A stretch of 40,373 bases of DNA from Defluviitalea phaphyphila (GCF_001466305.1 NZ_JWID01000014.1:1-40373), one strand, 5' to 3'; counted from the stretch's first letter, positions 24,334 to 33,963 are shown. Numbers and translations are program-made. Notes: a model not told the origin generated them from the sequence alone.

Positions 24334-26652
24334 TTATTTTTTATAGAGTAGAGCATGTTTTAAAACTTCTTCCATTGATTTTACTAAAATAAATTCCATA
24401 TTTTCTTTTATTGAATCTTCTAGTTCATTAAGATCTTTTTCATTTTCTAATGGAATAATTACTTTTTTTATACCTGCTGATTTAGCTGCTAAAATTTTTT
24501 CTTTTAATCCTCCAATTGGAAGAACTCTTCCTCTTATAGTTATTTCTCCTGTCATTCCTACATCATTTTTTACAGCTATATTCGTGAGAGCCGAAATCAT
24601 AGCTGTTGCCATGGTAATTCCTGCAGAAGGACCATCCTTTGGAACAGCTCCTTCAGGTATATGAATATGAATGTCTGTATCTTTATAAAAATCCGAAGAA
24701 ATTTTAAATTTTTCTGCTTTCGAACGAATATAACTTATTGCTGCTTTTGCAGATTCTTTCATAACATCTCCTAATTGACCTGTAAGTTCTAATTTACCAT
24801 TTCCTTTCATTATATTAACCTCTATAGAAAGAGTATCTCCTCCTACAGGTGTCCATGCTAATCCCCTTGCAACTCCTATTTCTGGTTTTTCTATTATTTT
24901 ATTTAATCGGTATTTTTTAGGTCCTAAATATTTTTCTAGATTATTTTGTGTAATTCTAACTTGTTTTTTCTTTTTTTCAAGAATTTCTTTTGCAGCTTTT
25001 CTACATAATTCTCCTATGAATCTCTCTAATTTCCTTACTCCAGCTTCTTTTGTATAATAAGTAATTATATCTTTTATTGCTTTTTTATCAATACGTAGTT
25101 GAGACTTTGTCATACCATGTTTTTTTAATTGTTTTTCTATCAAATGATTATATGCTATATGAAACTTTTCTTCTTCTGTGTAACTTGATATATTAATCAC
25201 TTCCATCCTATCTAAAAGAGGCCTTGGAATAGTATCTAAAGTATTTGCTGTAGCTAAAAATAATACATTTGATAAATCAAAAGGAAGTTCTATAAAATGG
25301 TCTCTAAAAGCATAATTTTGTTCTCCATCTAACACTTCTAATAATGCTGCTGTAGGGTCTCCTCTAAAATCAGAATTCATTTTATCTACTTCATCTAATA
25401 ACATAAGAGGATTTTTCGTTTTAGCTTGTTTTAATCCCTGTATAATTCTTCCAGGCATCGCTCCTACATAAGTTCTTCTATGTCCTCTTATTTCCGCTTC
25501 ATCTTTTACTCCTCCTAATGAAATTCTTACATAATTACGATTTAGAGCTTTTGCTATAGAACTAGCTATAGATGTTTTACCAACTCCAGGAGGACCTACT
25601 AAACAAAGAATAGGACTATTTAGTTTAGGAGCTATTTGCCTTATTGATAAAAATTCTAATATTCTTTCTTTTACTTTTTCTAAACCATAATGATCTTTTT
25701 CTAATATTTTTTTTGCTCTTTTTATATTATTTGTTTCTTTATTCCAAGGTAAATCTAATATCCATTCTATATAATTTCTAACAACCGAACTTTCTGCAGA
25801 AGATAAAGGAATTTTTAACATTCTTTGTAATTCTTTTTCTACTTTTTCTTTGACCTCTATAGGAGGATTAATTTTATTTAATTTATTTCTATATTCATTA
25901 ACTTCTCCTTGTATTCCATCTTTATCTCCTAATTCATTTTGAATAATTTTTAATTGTTCCCTAAGATAATATTCTTTTTGGTTTTTATCAATATTTTCTT
26001 TAACTTTTTTCATTATTTCTTTTTGAGTATTTAAAATTTCTATTTCAGATTTTAAAATATTAATAACTTTAAAAAGTCTTTCCTCTTCATTAAAAACATT
26101 TAAAATTTCTTGCTTATTTTCTAATTTTAATTGAATATTAGAAGCAATTGCATCTGCCATTTTCCCAGGGCTTTCCATGGAAATTATATTTCTAATAGTA
26201 TCTGTTGAAATTCTATTATTAATCTTAGCATATTCTTCAAAAGTTTCTACTCCTATTCTTAAAAGAGCTTCATTTTTTATATTATCATTTTCTTCTTCTA
26301 AATATTCTTCTATATTTACTAAAAAATAGGATTTTTCTTCTTCAAAAGAAATTATTTTCCCTCTGGTTCTTCCTTCAACTAATACTCTAATTATTCCATT
26401 TGGTAATTTTAATATTTGTTTAATAGTAGAAATAGTTCCTACTTCATATAAATCTTTTATCTCCGGTTCTTCTATATCAACTTTTTTTTGAGCTACTAAA
26501 AATATTTCTTGGTCTTCTATCATTGATTTTTCTAAAGCTTTTATTGATTTTGGACGAGCTACATCGAAATGTAAGATCATATTAGGAAATACACTAAATC
26601 CTCTCAGTGCTATTAAAGGTAATTGCAATATATTTTTTTCACATTTTTTCAT
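24334..26652 (-). CDS. lonA: ATP-dependent protease LonA
   Basis: A 772-residue soluble Lon protease that degrades misfolded and regulatory proteins. The N-terminal substrate-binding LAN domain (about 10-205) is followed by a coiled coil (200-260), the AAA+ domain with Walker A GPPGVGKT (353-360), and the S16 protease domain with the Ser-Lys dyad S676 (DGPSAG) and K719 (GLKEK). Full length with no lesions. A sigma-A-type promoter overlapped by a CtsR-like repeat precedes it. It starts a lonA-engB operon. Confidence 0.97.
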   Translation of the reverse strand: MKKCEKNILQLPLIALRGFSVFPNMILHFDVARPKSIKALEKSMIEDQEIFLVAQKKVDIEEPEIKDLYEVGTISTIKQILKLPNGIIRVLVEGRTRGKIISFEEEKSYFLVNIEEYLEEENDNIKNEALLRIGVETFEEYAKINNRISTDTIRNIISMESPGKMADAIASNIQLKLENKQEILNVFNEEERLFKVINILKSEIEILNTQKEIMKKVKENIDKNQKEYYLREQLKIIQNELGDKDGIQGEVNEYRNKLNKINPPIEVKEKVEKELQRMLKIPLSSAESSVVRNYIEWILDLPWNKETNNIKRAKKILEKDHYGLEKVKERILEFLSIRQIAPKLNSPILCLVGPPGVGKTSIASSIAKALNRNYVRISLGGVKDEAEIRGHRRTYVGAMPGRIIQGLKQAKTKNPLMLLDEVDKMNSDFRGDPTAALLEVLDGEQNYAFRDHFIELPFDLSNVLFLATANTLDTIPRPLLDRMEVINISSYTEEEKFHIAYNHLIEKQLKKHGMTKSQLRIDKKAIKDIITYYTKEAGVRKLERFIGELCRKAAKEILEKKKKQVRITQNNLEKYLGPKKYRLNKIIEKPEIGVARGLAWTPVGGDTLSIEVNIMKGNGKLELTGQLGDVMKESAKAAISYIRSKAEKFKISSDFYKDTDIHIHIPEGAVPKDGPSAGITMATAMISALTNIAVKNDVGMTGEITIRGRVLPIGGLKEKILAAKSAGIKKVIIPLENEKDLNELEDSIKENMEFILVKSMEEVLKHALLYKK

Positions 26653-26686
26653 AATAAGTCACCTCAAATATATTGTGTCTATTGTA

Positions 26687-26715
26687 ATTATGCTTATTTT
26701 GTCATAGATTGTCAA
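26687..26715 (-). promoter_or_regulatory. Promoter for lonA
   Basis: On the minus strand TTGACA (26710-26715) and CATAAT (26687-26692) are separated by 17 bases, about 35 bases before the lonA ATG. The -35 hexamer is a perfect consensus match. Confidence 0.7.
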
Positions 26716-26716
26716 A
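26700..26716. promoter_or_regulatory. CtsR-like tandem heptad over the lonA -35 box
   Basis: On the plus strand TGTCATA-GAT-TGTCAAA resembles the CtsR operator, a tandem RGTCAAA heptad with a 3-base NAN spacer; 11 of 14 heptad positions agree and the spacer fits. It covers the lonA -35 element, where a repressor would be expected. CtsR represses lonA in Bacillus subtilis. No ctsR gene is in the window. Confidence 0.4.
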
Positions 26717-26765
26717 TGATTTCTGTATAAATTAATATAATTATAATTTTTGTAATTTAATTGTA

Positions 26766-26797
26766 AATAAAAAAGAACAGCTTTTAAACCGTTCTTT
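26766..26797 (-). terminator. Intrinsic terminator after the acetyltransferase gene
   Basis: On the minus strand AAAGAAC/GTTCTTT (7 bp, 12-base loop) overlaps the stop codon and is followed by TTTTTTATTT. Confidence 0.75.
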
Positions 26798-27275
26798 AAT
26801 TAAATGATTTTTCTATAACATTATAGTTTAACTTCTGCATGTAAATATATTTTAATTCTTTATTAATTTCTACGGTTTTATATTCCATATATCCTAATTT
26901 TTTATATAAATTTATATTTCGCTGACTTTTATGTCCTATAAAAATTTCAAATCTAGAACATTCTTTAAATATTTTTTCCACTTCATATATTAACTTTGTT
27001 CCTATTCCTTGTCTTTGAAATTTAGGATGTACTACAAGCCTTCCTATATAACAAGTATCTCCTTCTTTATAAGCTCTTACAGAACCAATTATAACTCCAT
27101 TTATAATAGCTTTCAAAAAAAGATATGTAGAAAATTCTTTTTCTATTTCATCTAATGTTTCCTCTAATGGTAATATATGATGATTACGGTAAATTTCTGC
27201 TTCACTCATATAAGCTTGTTTTTGTAATAAAAGAATTTCCGCTAAATCTTTTACTTGGGCTTTTTCAATTATCAT
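26796..27275 (-). CDS. GNAT-family N-acetyltransferase
   Basis: A 159-residue GNAT acetyltransferase using acetyl-CoA. Motif A is seen as RLVVHPKFQRQGIGTKLIYEVE, with the acyl-CoA pyrophosphate loop QRQGIG, and the C-terminal NLYKKLGYMEYKT is the usual motif B. The ATG at 27275 is chosen because the domain begins there (MIIEKAQVKDL); upstream in-frame starts run into the terminator hairpin at 27309-27337. The ribosome binding site is modest (GGTGGGG). It lies between lonB and lonA as its own unit. Acceptor unknown. Confidence 0.85.
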   Translation of the reverse strand: MIIEKAQVKDLAEILLLQKQAYMSEAEIYRNHHILPLEETLDEIEKEFSTYLFLKAIINGVIIGSVRAYKEGDTCYIGRLVVHPKFQRQGIGTKLIYEVEKIFKECSRFEIFIGHKSQRNINLYKKLGYMEYKTVEINKELKYIYMQKLNYNVIEKSFN

Positions 27276-27308
27276 TTTACAACCCCACCCTATTTTAAAA
27301 AACATTTC

Positions 27309-27337
27309 AAAAACCAATGGTGTTAAAAATCCATTGG
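27309..27337 (-). terminator. Intrinsic terminator downstream of lonB
   Basis: On the minus strand CCAATGG/CCATTGG (7 bp, 10-base loop) is followed by TTTTTG. It is about 145 bases after the lonB stop and 34 bases before the acetyltransferase start, separating the two. Confidence 0.75.
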
Positions 27338-27481
27338 CTTAATATTTTATACAAGTAAATCTTTACATATCTGTCGATATGATAAAATTATATCATATTT
27401 AAAATTATTTTCTCAATATAAAATTAAAAAATAATATTAATTTGATTAAATTAACTATTTTATTGCATTAAATCTTTTAAA

Positions 27482-29155
27482 TTATTTATATCCTTGTGCT
27501 GTTAATACTTTAGATGTTGCATTTTTATTTTGTACAATATCAATACTATGTTCTTCAAAAACCTCGTTTAATAATTCTTCTACAGTCTTTACAGGTACAA
27601 TATTTATCTTATAATCTTTAAAAGTTTCTTGCCAATTATCCTGTGGAATAATAACTTTTTCAATTCCTGCTGCTTTTGCAGCATTTATTTTTGCATATAT
27701 TCCTCCTACAGGATGAACATTTCCACGAATAGAAATTTCTCCGGTTATGGCTATTTTATTTGATATTGGTATTTTCATTATTGCAGAATATACAGCAGTA
27801 AATATTGCTGTACCAGCTGATGGTCCATCAACAGGTATTCCTCCCGGAAAATTGATATGGATATCATAATCTTTGTATTGAATATTCAATATACTTTTTA
27901 TTGAAGTTAAGACATTTTCTATAGATCCTTTAGCAGTACTTCTTCTTTTCATTTTTCCATTATTCTTATTAAATTCTTCTTCTTCAATTATTCCAGTTAC
28001 AGTTAATGTCCCCTTTCCTTTTTCTTCTGCTTTATTAGCAATGACTTCTATCTGAAGAAGTGCTCCCATTCTAATACCATATACTGCAAGTCCATTTACA
28101 CATCCTATTGTCTTTTCATAAGAAATTTTTTTATCTATTCTCTTACTATATTGTCCAAATTCAATTACCCATTCTATATCTTTTATAGTAATTTCTTTTC
28201 TATTTTCAATAGTAGCTATACATCCTGCTGTTTGAACTATATTAACTGCATCTCGTCCATTAGCAGCATAATTAGTTATGATATCTACTACTCCTTTATC
28301 CAAAATAAAATTTCCTTTTTTAGCAGCATTTTTTATTATTTTTGCTACATCTTCTTTATTAAGAGGTTGAAAAAATATTTCTGTACATCTCGAACGAATG
28401 GCTGGGGGAATTTCTTCTGGAGTTCTTGTTGTAGCACCGATTAATCTAAAGTCTGCTGGCAACCCATTTTGAAAAATATCATGTATATGGGCTGGTATAT
28501 TAGAATCTTCAAGAGAATAATAAGAACTATCAAAATATACTTTTCTATCTTCTAAAACTTTTAATAATTTATTCATTTGAATTGGATGGAGTTCCCCTAT
28601 CTCATCAATGAATAGTACCCCTCCATGAGCTTTCGTTACTGCTCCCGGTTTAGGTTGTGGAATCCCTGCACTCCCATAAGCTCCTGCCCCTTGATAAATA
28701 GGGTCATGAACTGAACCTATAAGTGGATCTGCAATACCTCTTTCATCAAATCTTAAAGTTGTAGCATCTATTTCTATAAAACGAGCATTGGATTTAAAAG
28801 GTGATATTGCCATTTTTTTAGCTTCTTCTAATACAACCCTAGCGGCAGCTGTCTTTCCGACCCCCGGTGGGCCATATATTATTACATGTTGTGGATTAGG
28901 ACCACATAATGCAGCTTTTAAAGCTTTTAATCCTTCATCTTGTCCAATTATTTCTTCAAAAGAATTAGGTCTTGTCTTTTCAGATAAAGGTTCCGATAAA
29001 TGAATTGCTCTAAGTTTTTTTAATTTTTCTAATTCCTTTTTAGATTCTTTACTTATCGATATTTTTGTTGTTTGCTGAGTTTTTAAGAGAGTAAAGAAAT
29101 AAATTCCTATGATAATAGTAAATATAAATTGAATAATGATTAAAATATGATTCAC
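27482..29155 (-). CDS. lonB: Membrane-anchored ATP-dependent protease LonB
   Basis: A 557-residue LonB-type protease. It has an N-terminal membrane helix (about 2-22) instead of the LonA substrate domain, then an AAA+ module with Walker A GPPGVGKT and Walker B VLFIDEIGE, and an S16 domain with the Ser-Lys dyad S446 (DGPSAG) and K489. In Bacillus LonB is a forespore protease under sigma-F. GTG at 29155 is preferred because AGGAGG ends 8 bases before it; the ATG at 29161 is only 2 bases from the ribosome binding site. A CATACTA promoter upstream agrees with forespore expression. It sits in the clpX-lonB-lonA order common in Clostridia. Confidence 0.94.
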   Translation of the reverse strand: MNHILIIIQFIFTIIIGIYFFTLLKTQQTTKISISKESKKELEKLKKLRAIHLSEPLSEKTRPNSFEEIIGQDEGLKALKAALCGPNPQHVIIYGPPGVGKTAAARVVLEEAKKMAISPFKSNARFIEIDATTLRFDERGIADPLIGSVHDPIYQGAGAYGSAGIPQPKPGAVTKAHGGVLFIDEIGELHPIQMNKLLKVLEDRKVYFDSSYYSLEDSNIPAHIHDIFQNGLPADFRLIGATTRTPEEIPPAIRSRCTEIFFQPLNKEDVAKIIKNAAKKGNFILDKGVVDIITNYAANGRDAVNIVQTAGCIATIENRKEITIKDIEWVIEFGQYSKRIDKKISYEKTIGCVNGLAVYGIRMGALLQIEVIANKAEEKGKGTLTVTGIIEEEEFNKNNGKMKRRSTAKGSIENVLTSIKSILNIQYKDYDIHINFPGGIPVDGPSAGTAIFTAVYSAIMKIPISNKIAITGEISIRGNVHPVGGIYAKINAAKAAGIEKVIIPQDNWQETFKDYKINIVPVKTVEELLNEVFEEHSIDIVQNKNATSKVLTAQGYK

Positions 29156-29194
29156 AAACATATCCTCCTATCATACGTTCAAGGTGTTTAGATA

Positions 29195-29223
29195 TAGTAT
29201 GTGCATTTAAAAGGTTTTTATTA
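29195..29223 (-). promoter_or_regulatory. Candidate forespore (sigma-F/G) promoter for lonB
   Basis: On the minus strand TAATA (29219-29223) and CATACTA (29195-29201) are separated by 17 bases. CATACTA fits the sigma-G -10 pattern CATXMTA, and TAATA differs from the -35 pattern GHATR at one position. The SASP gene has the same arrangement. Confidence 0.42.
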
Positions 29224-29246
29224 CAATAACTAAAATAATTTTACAA

Positions 29247-29275
29247 TAATAAAAAGAGCGCAAAATGCGCTCTTT
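29247..29275 (-). terminator. Intrinsic terminator after clpX
   Basis: On the minus strand a 10-bp stem AAAGAGCGCA/TGCGCTCTTT with a 3-base loop leads into TTTTTATTATT. It ends the tig-clpP-clpX transcript 22 bases after the clpX stop. Confidence 0.9.
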
Positions 29276-29296
29276 AATATACAATTACACTAATCT

Positions 29297-30592
29297 TTAT
29301 GAAGCTGTTTCTCCTCTTTTAGTCCTTTTTTTCCTTGTTTTTTTTATGGGTTTTTTATTTTCATTAATAATTAATTCTGGCATACTTTTTAATTCTACCG
29401 TATCTTTTGTAATAATACACTTTTCTACGTTTTGTGTAGATGGAATCTCATACATTACGTCTGTCATAATTTCTTCTATTATCGCTCTTAATCCTCTAGC
29501 CCCTGTCTCACGTTCAATTGCTTTTTTAGCAATTAGCTCAAGAGCTTCTTCTTCAAATTCAAGAATAACATCATCCATTTCAAATAATTTCTTATATTGT
29601 TTAATAAGAGCATTTTTTGGCTTAGTTAAAATTTCTATAAGAGCTTTTTCATCCAAATTATTTAAAGTAACAATAACTGGAATACGCCCTATGAATTCTG
29701 GAATAAGCCCAAATTTAAGTAAGTCTTGTGGAAGAAGTTTATCTAATATTTCTCCTAAATTTTTCTCCTTTTTACTTTTTATTTCTGAGCCAAATCCCAT
29801 TCCTTTTGTTCCTATTCTTTTTTCAATAATTTTTTCTATTCCATCAAAAGCTCCACCACAAATAAACAAAATATTAGTAGTATCAATTTGAATAAATTCT
29901 TGATGAGGATGTTTTCTTCCACCTTGAGGAGGTACAGAAGCTACAGTTCCCTCTAAAATTTTAAGAAGTGCCTGCTGTACTCCTTCTCCACTTACATCTC
30001 TAGTAATAGAAGGATTATCTGATTTACGAGCTATTTTATCAATTTCATCAATGTATATAATTCCTTGTTCTGCTCTTTCTATATCATAATCTGCTGCTTG
30101 AATAAGTTTAAGAAGAATATTTTCTACATCTTCACCTACATAACCTGCTTCTGTTAAAGATGTAGCATCTGCTATAGCAAAAGGAACATTTAACATTTTA
30201 GCTAAAGTTTGAGCTAATAATGTTTTTCCTGAACCTGTTGGCCCAAGCATTAAAATATTACTTTTTTGTAATTCTACATTATCATAATGTTCATCTGAAA
30301 ATATTCTTTTATAATGATTATATACTGCAACTGACAAAGCTTTTTTAGCTTTATCTTGACCTATTACATATTCATCTAATATAGCTTTTATTTCTTTTGG
30401 CTTGGGAAGATTTGACATTTCACTAGGCTCTGGAATGTCCCCAAATTCTTCTTCTATTATCTCAGAGCAGAGTTCTATACATTCATCACATATATATACT
30501 CCTGGACCTGCAATTAACCTTCTTACTGTTTCTTGAGTCTTACCACAGAATGAACACTTAAGCTGTTTTTTATCTTCATATCTACCAGCCAT
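29297..30592 (-). CDS. clpX: ClpX, ATPase subunit of the ClpXP protease
   Basis: A 431-residue AAA+ unfoldase that feeds substrates to ClpP. The N-terminal zinc-binding domain has C13, C16, C35 and C38; Walker A is GPTGSGKT (117-124), Walker B is [10 protein letters not shown], and the pore loop YVGEDV and the ClpP-docking IGF-type loop ([10 protein letters not shown] is nearby) are recognisable. The C-terminus has a Lys/Arg-rich tail ([11 protein letters not shown]) that is a little longer than usual. Gap to clpP is 18 bases; GGGAGTGA supports the start. Confidence 0.97.
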   Translation of the reverse strand: MAGRYEDKKQLKCSFCGKTQETVRRLIAGPGVYICDECIELCSEIIEEEFGDIPEPSEMSNLPKPKEIKAILDEYVIGQDKAKKALSVAVYNHYKRIFSDEHYDNVELQKSNILMLGPTGSGKTLLAQTLAKMLNVPFAIADATSLTEAGYVGEDVENILLKLIQAADYDIERAEQGIIYIDEIDKIARKSDNPSITRDVSGEGVQQALLKILEGTVASVPPQGGRKHPHQEFIQIDTTNILFICGGAFDGIEKIIEKRIGTKGMGFGSEIKSKKEKNLGEILDKLLPQDLLKFGLIPEFIGRIPVIVTLNNLDEKALIEILTKPKNALIKQYKKLFEMDDVILEFEEEALELIAKKAIERETGARGLRAIIEEIMTDVMYEIPSTQNVEKCIITKDTVELKSMPELIINENKKPIKKTRKKRTKRGETAS

Positions 30593-30610
30593 TCACTCAC
30601 TCCCTATCAT

Positions 30611-31195
30611 TTACTTTCTAGCGGCAATAACATCATCGATTATTCCATATTCTTTTGCTTCTTGTGCAGACATAAAATAATCTCTTTCCACATCTTTTTC
30701 AATTTTTTCTAAAGGTTGCCCTGTATTTTCACTTAACATTTTATTCATTCTTTTTTTAATTTTCATAATATGTTCTGCATGAATTTGAATATCTGTTGCT
30801 TGACCTCTTGCTCCACCTAAAGGTTGATGAATCATTACTTCTGCATTAGGAACAGCAAACCTTTTTCCTTTTGCGCCTCCACTAAGTAGAAAAGCTCCCA
30901 TACTAGCAGCCATACCTATGCAAATAGTAGATACATCTGGCTTAATATAATTCATAGTATCATAAATAGCCATCCCAGCTGTTATAGATCCTCCTGGACT
31001 ATTAATATATAAACTAATATCTTTATCAGGGTCTTCTGCTTCTAAAAACAAAAGCTGAGCAACAACTAAATTAGCAGTAACATCATTTATCTCTTCTCCA
31101 AGAAAAATAATTCTATCCTTTAAAAGCCTAGAATAAATATCATAGGACCTTTCTCCCCTATTAGTTTGTTCCACAACTACTGGTACTAAACTCAT
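30611..31195 (-). CDS. clpP: ClpP protease subunit
   Basis: A 194-residue serine protease forming the tetradecameric chamber. The catalytic triad is S98 (GMAASMGAF), H123 (MIHQPLGG) and D172 (ERDYFMS). The N-terminal [21 protein letters not shown] is the usual axial-loop start. It lies 23 bases after tig and 18 before clpX in the standard tig-clpP-clpX order. GAGGAGG supports the ATG. Confidence 0.98.
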   Translation of the reverse strand: MSLVPVVVEQTNRGERSYDIYSRLLKDRIIFLGEEINDVTANLVVAQLLFLEAEDPDKDISLYINSPGGSITAGMAIYDTMNYIKPDVSTICIGMAASMGAFLLSGGAKGKRFAVPNAEVMIHQPLGGARGQATDIQIHAEHIMKIKKRMNKMLSENTGQPLEKIEKDVERDYFMSAQEAKEYGIIDDVIAARK

Positions 31196-31218
31196 ATGAT
31201 ACCCTCCTCACACTTTTA

Positions 31219-32505
31219 TTATTCTTCTTTTGCACTATTTACTACTAAATCAACAGCTTTTCTAATCTTAAGGTCTTCTCTTATAGCTTCTTTTTCAGAT
31301 TCTCCTATTGTACTCTTTAACTTATCTAATTCCATTTTATATTGTTCTGCCATTTTCTTTAATTCATCTTCTAGTTCTTCATCAGTTATATCTATATTCT
31401 CAGTATTAACAATTTGTTCTAATACTAACCTTGCTTTAACTTGAAATTCTGCATCTGAACGGAAATTTTCTTTAAATCCTTCAACAGTTTTCCCAGTTAT
31501 TTGAAGGTATTGCTCTATAGAAAGTCCTTGATATCTCATTCTCATGCTAAAATCTTGTACCATTTGTTCTATTTGATTTTCTATCATAACTTCTGGTACA
31601 TTCATTTCTGCATTTTCAATAATTTTTTCGAGTACATTTCTTTCCTTTTCTGACTTAGCTATTTTTTCTTTCTGCTCTAAAAGTTTTGACTTAATATCTT
31701 GTTTATATTCATCTAATGTCTCAAATTCAGATACATCTTTTGCAAATTCATCATCTAATTCTGGAAGTTCTCTTTCTTTTATTTCTTTGATTTCTACTTT
31801 AAACATTGCTGGTTTCCCTGCTAATTCCTTTTTATGATAATCTTCTGGAAAAGTAACATTAACTTCTAGCTTATCTCCTGTTTTTGCTCCTATTAATTGT
31901 TCTTCAAAATTATCTATAAAAGTGTTAGATCCTATTTTGAGCGAATAATCTACTCCTTTTCCACCTTCAAATGCTTCTCCATCTATAAATCCTTCAAAAT
32001 CAATTACAACTTCATCATCTTTTTTTATTGGACGGTCTGTTACTGTAATAACACGAGCATTCTTATTTTGTTCTTGCTTTAATTGCTCTTCGATTTCTTC
32101 CTCTTTTACTTCAATGTTAGTTTTAGGAACTACTATTTCTTTATATTGTCCTAACTTAACTTCCGGTTTTACTGTTACAAGTGCAGTAATTATTAAATCC
32201 TGTCCTTTTTCTACTTTTTCTACATCAAATTCAGGTTTAGATACTACTTCTAAATCATGTTCAGATACAGCTGCCTCATAAGCTTCAGGAAGTACAAAGT
32301 TGATTGCATCTTCATAAAAAATTTCTGGTCCATAAGTTTTCTCGATAAGCATTCTTGGTGCTTTACCTTTACGGAAACCTGGAATAGAAATATGTTTTTT
32401 ATTTTTATTAAAAGCATATTTCATTCCTTCTTCAAATTTTTCTGCTGGAACTTCAATTGTTAATTTAACTTGATTATCTTCTAACCTTTCTAATTGTGAA
32501 CTCAT
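31219..32505 (-). CDS. tig: Trigger factor
   Basis: A 428-residue ribosome-associated chaperone with peptidyl-prolyl isomerase activity. The N-terminal ribosome-binding domain carries the signature GFRKGKAPR, the central FKBP-type domain is seen as DDEVVIDFEGFIDGEAF through GDKLEVNVTFPEDY, and the C-terminal helical substrate-cradle domain follows. The start at 32505 is supported by AAGGAGG 7 bases upstream; an in-frame upstream TTG is rejected. First gene of tig-clpP-clpX. The promoter could not be assigned with confidence in the 167-base gap upstream, which is otherwise very AT rich. Confidence 0.97.
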   Translation of the reverse strand: MSSQLERLEDNQVKLTIEVPAEKFEEGMKYAFNKNKKHISIPGFRKGKAPRMLIEKTYGPEIFYEDAINFVLPEAYEAAVSEHDLEVVSKPEFDVEKVEKGQDLIITALVTVKPEVKLGQYKEIVVPKTNIEVKEEEIEEQLKQEQNKNARVITVTDRPIKKDDEVVIDFEGFIDGEAFEGGKGVDYSLKIGSNTFIDNFEEQLIGAKTGDKLEVNVTFPEDYHKKELAGKPAMFKVEIKEIKERELPELDDEFAKDVSEFETLDEYKQDIKSKLLEQKEKIAKSEKERNVLEKIIENAEMNVPEVMIENQIEQMVQDFSMRMRYQGLSIEQYLQITGKTVEGFKENFRSDAEFQVKARLVLEQIVNTENIDITDEELEDELKKMAEQYKMELDKLKSTIGESEKEAIREDLKIRKAVDLVVNSAKEE

Positions 32506-32672
32506 TATTTGTCCTCCTTGAGCGTTATTATAATTTATGTACAACTTATTTCGTACATATCATTTAAAATCAATAGTATATTATGCAAATATCCATTCTA
32601 ATATTATACTATATAAAAAAATTAAAATCCACTTGAAACATTATATCTAATTAAAAAAATAACGTCAAGGTA

Positions 32673-32954
32673 TCAAATTATTTCTATTTTTATATCATAA
32701 ACCTCTCCTTCTATATTATTTTCAATAAAATTAATTACATTTTGAATAATTTGATCTGCATGATGAATATTTGTAGTAACACAAGCAAATCCTATAGCAC
32801 CATTATGATGAACATCCTGCATTTCTATTTCTGCAATGGAAACATTAAATTTGTTTTTTACTTTACTAATAATGCTTTTTAAAATCATTCTCTTGTCCTT
32901 TAATGAAGTTACCCAAGGAGCTCTAAAATAAACTTTACAAGTTCCTACAATCAT
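32673..32954 (-). CDS. DUF503 family protein (YlxP-like)
   Basis: A 93-residue DUF503 protein, recognised by LKDKRMILKSIISKVKNKFNVSIAE and the following QDVHHNGAIGFACVT. The family has a ferredoxin-like alpha/beta fold; the Bacillus member YlxP lies in the nusA-infB cluster and is linked to ribosome maturation, but the biochemical role is unclear. Here it lies alone upstream of tig. AGGAG precedes the ATG. Confidence 0.85.
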   Translation of the reverse strand: MIVGTCKVYFRAPWVTSLKDKRMILKSIISKVKNKFNVSIAEIEMQDVHHNGAIGFACVTTNIHHADQIIQNVINFIENNIEGEVYDIKIEII

Positions 32955-33049
32955 ATGTTTACTCCTAATTTATAATTATATTTTATATTATAATATTCTA
33001 AATTTAAATATAAAGCAACTATTATAATTATTTTTATAGCATAATTAGT

Positions 33050-33086
33050 AAAATAAAAAGATGACAAAATGTCATCTTTTTATTTT
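33050..33086. terminator. Bidirectional terminator after the SASP gene
   Basis: A perfect 17-bp inverted repeat (core AAAGATGACA/TGTCATCTTT, 3-base loop) with A/T outer arms that give a U-run on both strands. It ends 4 bases before the SASP stop region and serves that gene on the minus strand. Confidence 0.9.
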
Positions 33087-33090
33087 AACA

Positions 33091-33297
33091 TTATTTCATA
33101 GGATTCGCATTTCCTGCCATCTGCTGTTCTTGTCTTTCAATCATTTTTTTAACCATATATCCTCCAACTGATCCATTCTGAGCAGATGTTAAATCTCCAT
33201 TATAACCTTGTTTTAAAGGTACTCCAATTTCATTAGCAACTTCATATTTAAATTGTTCTAAAGCTGCTTTTGCTTGTTTTTTATTGTTATATGCCAT
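33091..33297 (-). CDS. Alpha/beta-type small acid-soluble spore protein
   Basis: A 68-residue DNA-binding spore protein that coats forespore DNA. The family signature is clear: KYEVANEIGVPL (17-28), including the germination-protease cleavage region around E19-V20, and SAQNGSVGGYMVKKMIE (38-54). Length is typical. A GGAGGTGA ribosome binding site precedes the ATG, and a candidate forespore promoter lies upstream. This gene is the strongest evidence that the organism forms endospores. Confidence 0.96.
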   Translation of the reverse strand: MAYNNKKQAKAALEQFKYEVANEIGVPLKQGYNGDLTSAQNGSVGGYMVKKMIERQEQQMAGNANPMK

Positions 33298-33316
33298 TTT
33301 ATCACCTCCATAATAG

Positions 33317-33345
33317 TATTATGTCTCTTTTTGTAAAATATATTA
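33317..33345 (-). promoter_or_regulatory. Candidate sigma-G promoter for the SASP gene
   Basis: On the minus strand TAATA (33341-33345) and CATAATA (33317-33323) are 17 bases apart, the same layout as before lonB. CATAATA fits CATXMTA. The ATG is 20 bases downstream of the -10, so the 5' untranslated region would be short. Confidence 0.45.
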
Positions 33346-33466
33346 GAATTTTTATTGGTAATTAAATCCTAAGTTTTCTATACCAACTATTACATATGAA
33401 AAAATAATTAACTTTTGATATAATAATATAACAATAAATGCTTTATTTTATAAGGAGGACAATATA

Positions 33467-33907
33467 ATGGCTTCATCACAGCCTCGTCAATTCTATAATG
33501 GCACATTCTTACAAATTTACGAAACAAACATCGAAGAAAAACTTAAAAAAATTGATTTGTTTTTAAAAAGTTCCCCAGACCAATTAAATATACATATTAC
33601 TTCAGAACTTTTAAATATTAAAGAAGAAGAAATAAAAAACATCATGTTAAAAAATAATATTGATGTTATTAATCCTGCTTCTTTTTTCATTATTATGGTT
33701 GAAGGGAATAGTTATATATGTGGTCTTTTACAAAGACAATTAAAAACAGGAAGTAAAACTACTTATTCTATAGAAGATATTTCTTACATATATCAACTTA
33801 ATCCTGAAAAAGTAAAGATAGCTTGTAAAAAATCTAACATAGATAAAATTACATCTAATAATATAAAAAAACTATTTGAGTATATCCCTATTCAAATTTT
33901 TATATAA
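33467..33907 (+). CDS. Hypothetical protein with duplicated helix-turn-helix-like unit, 146 residues
   Basis: Not recognised. The product has no signal peptide. Two similar units are visible: residues 43-69 (TSELLNIKEEEIKNIMLKN) and 100-129 (IEDISYIYQLNPEKVKIACK), both ending in NID-[VK]-I; 7 of 21 aligned positions are identical. Each reads as helix-turn-helix with a hydrophobic pattern like small DNA-binding repeats. Between them is a hydrophobic strand-like stretch (ASFFIIMVEGNSYICGLL). The start has AAGGAGG 8 bases upstream, and a strong bidirectional terminator follows. It is divergent from the SASP gene and convergent with oppF. Confidence 0.72.
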   Translation: MASSQPRQFYNGTFLQIYETNIEEKLKKIDLFLKSSPDQLNIHITSELLNIKEEEIKNIMLKNNIDVINPASFFIIMVEGNSYICGLLQRQLKTGSKTTYSIEDISYIYQLNPEKVKIACKKSNIDKITSNNIKKLFEYIPIQIFI

Positions 33908-33920
33908 TAAAATATTATTT

Positions 33921-33963
33921 AAAAAAAAGCTTGCCTTAATAATTTTTAGGCAAGCTTTTTTTT
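33921..33963. terminator. Strong bidirectional terminator between oppF and the orphan gene
   Basis: A perfect 16-bp inverted repeat with GC-containing core AAGCTTGCCT/AGGCAAGCTT, an 11-base loop, and eight-base A and T runs on the outside. It serves both convergent genes and touches the oppF stop. Confidence 0.93.

Noticed and set aside
27276-27317. N-terminal extension of the acetyltransferase from a TTG at 27317
   Set aside because: The extension overlaps the terminator hairpin of lonB and adds residues ahead of the GNAT fold with no ribosome binding site.
28151-28444. 97-codon plus-strand frame over lonB
   Set aside because: Very Ser/Tyr/Phe-rich shadow of the lonB coding strand, without start signals.
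29265-29891. 208-codon plus-strand open frame over clpX
   Set aside because: It is the antisense of clpX and rich in Ser/Ile/Phe, as expected from the complement of Glu/Lys/Asp codons. It has no ribosome binding site and no family resemblance.
32506-32672. Defined promoter for tig
   Set aside because: Several TATAAT-like hexamers exist, but none has a convincing -35 at 16-18 bases, so no single promoter could be chosen.
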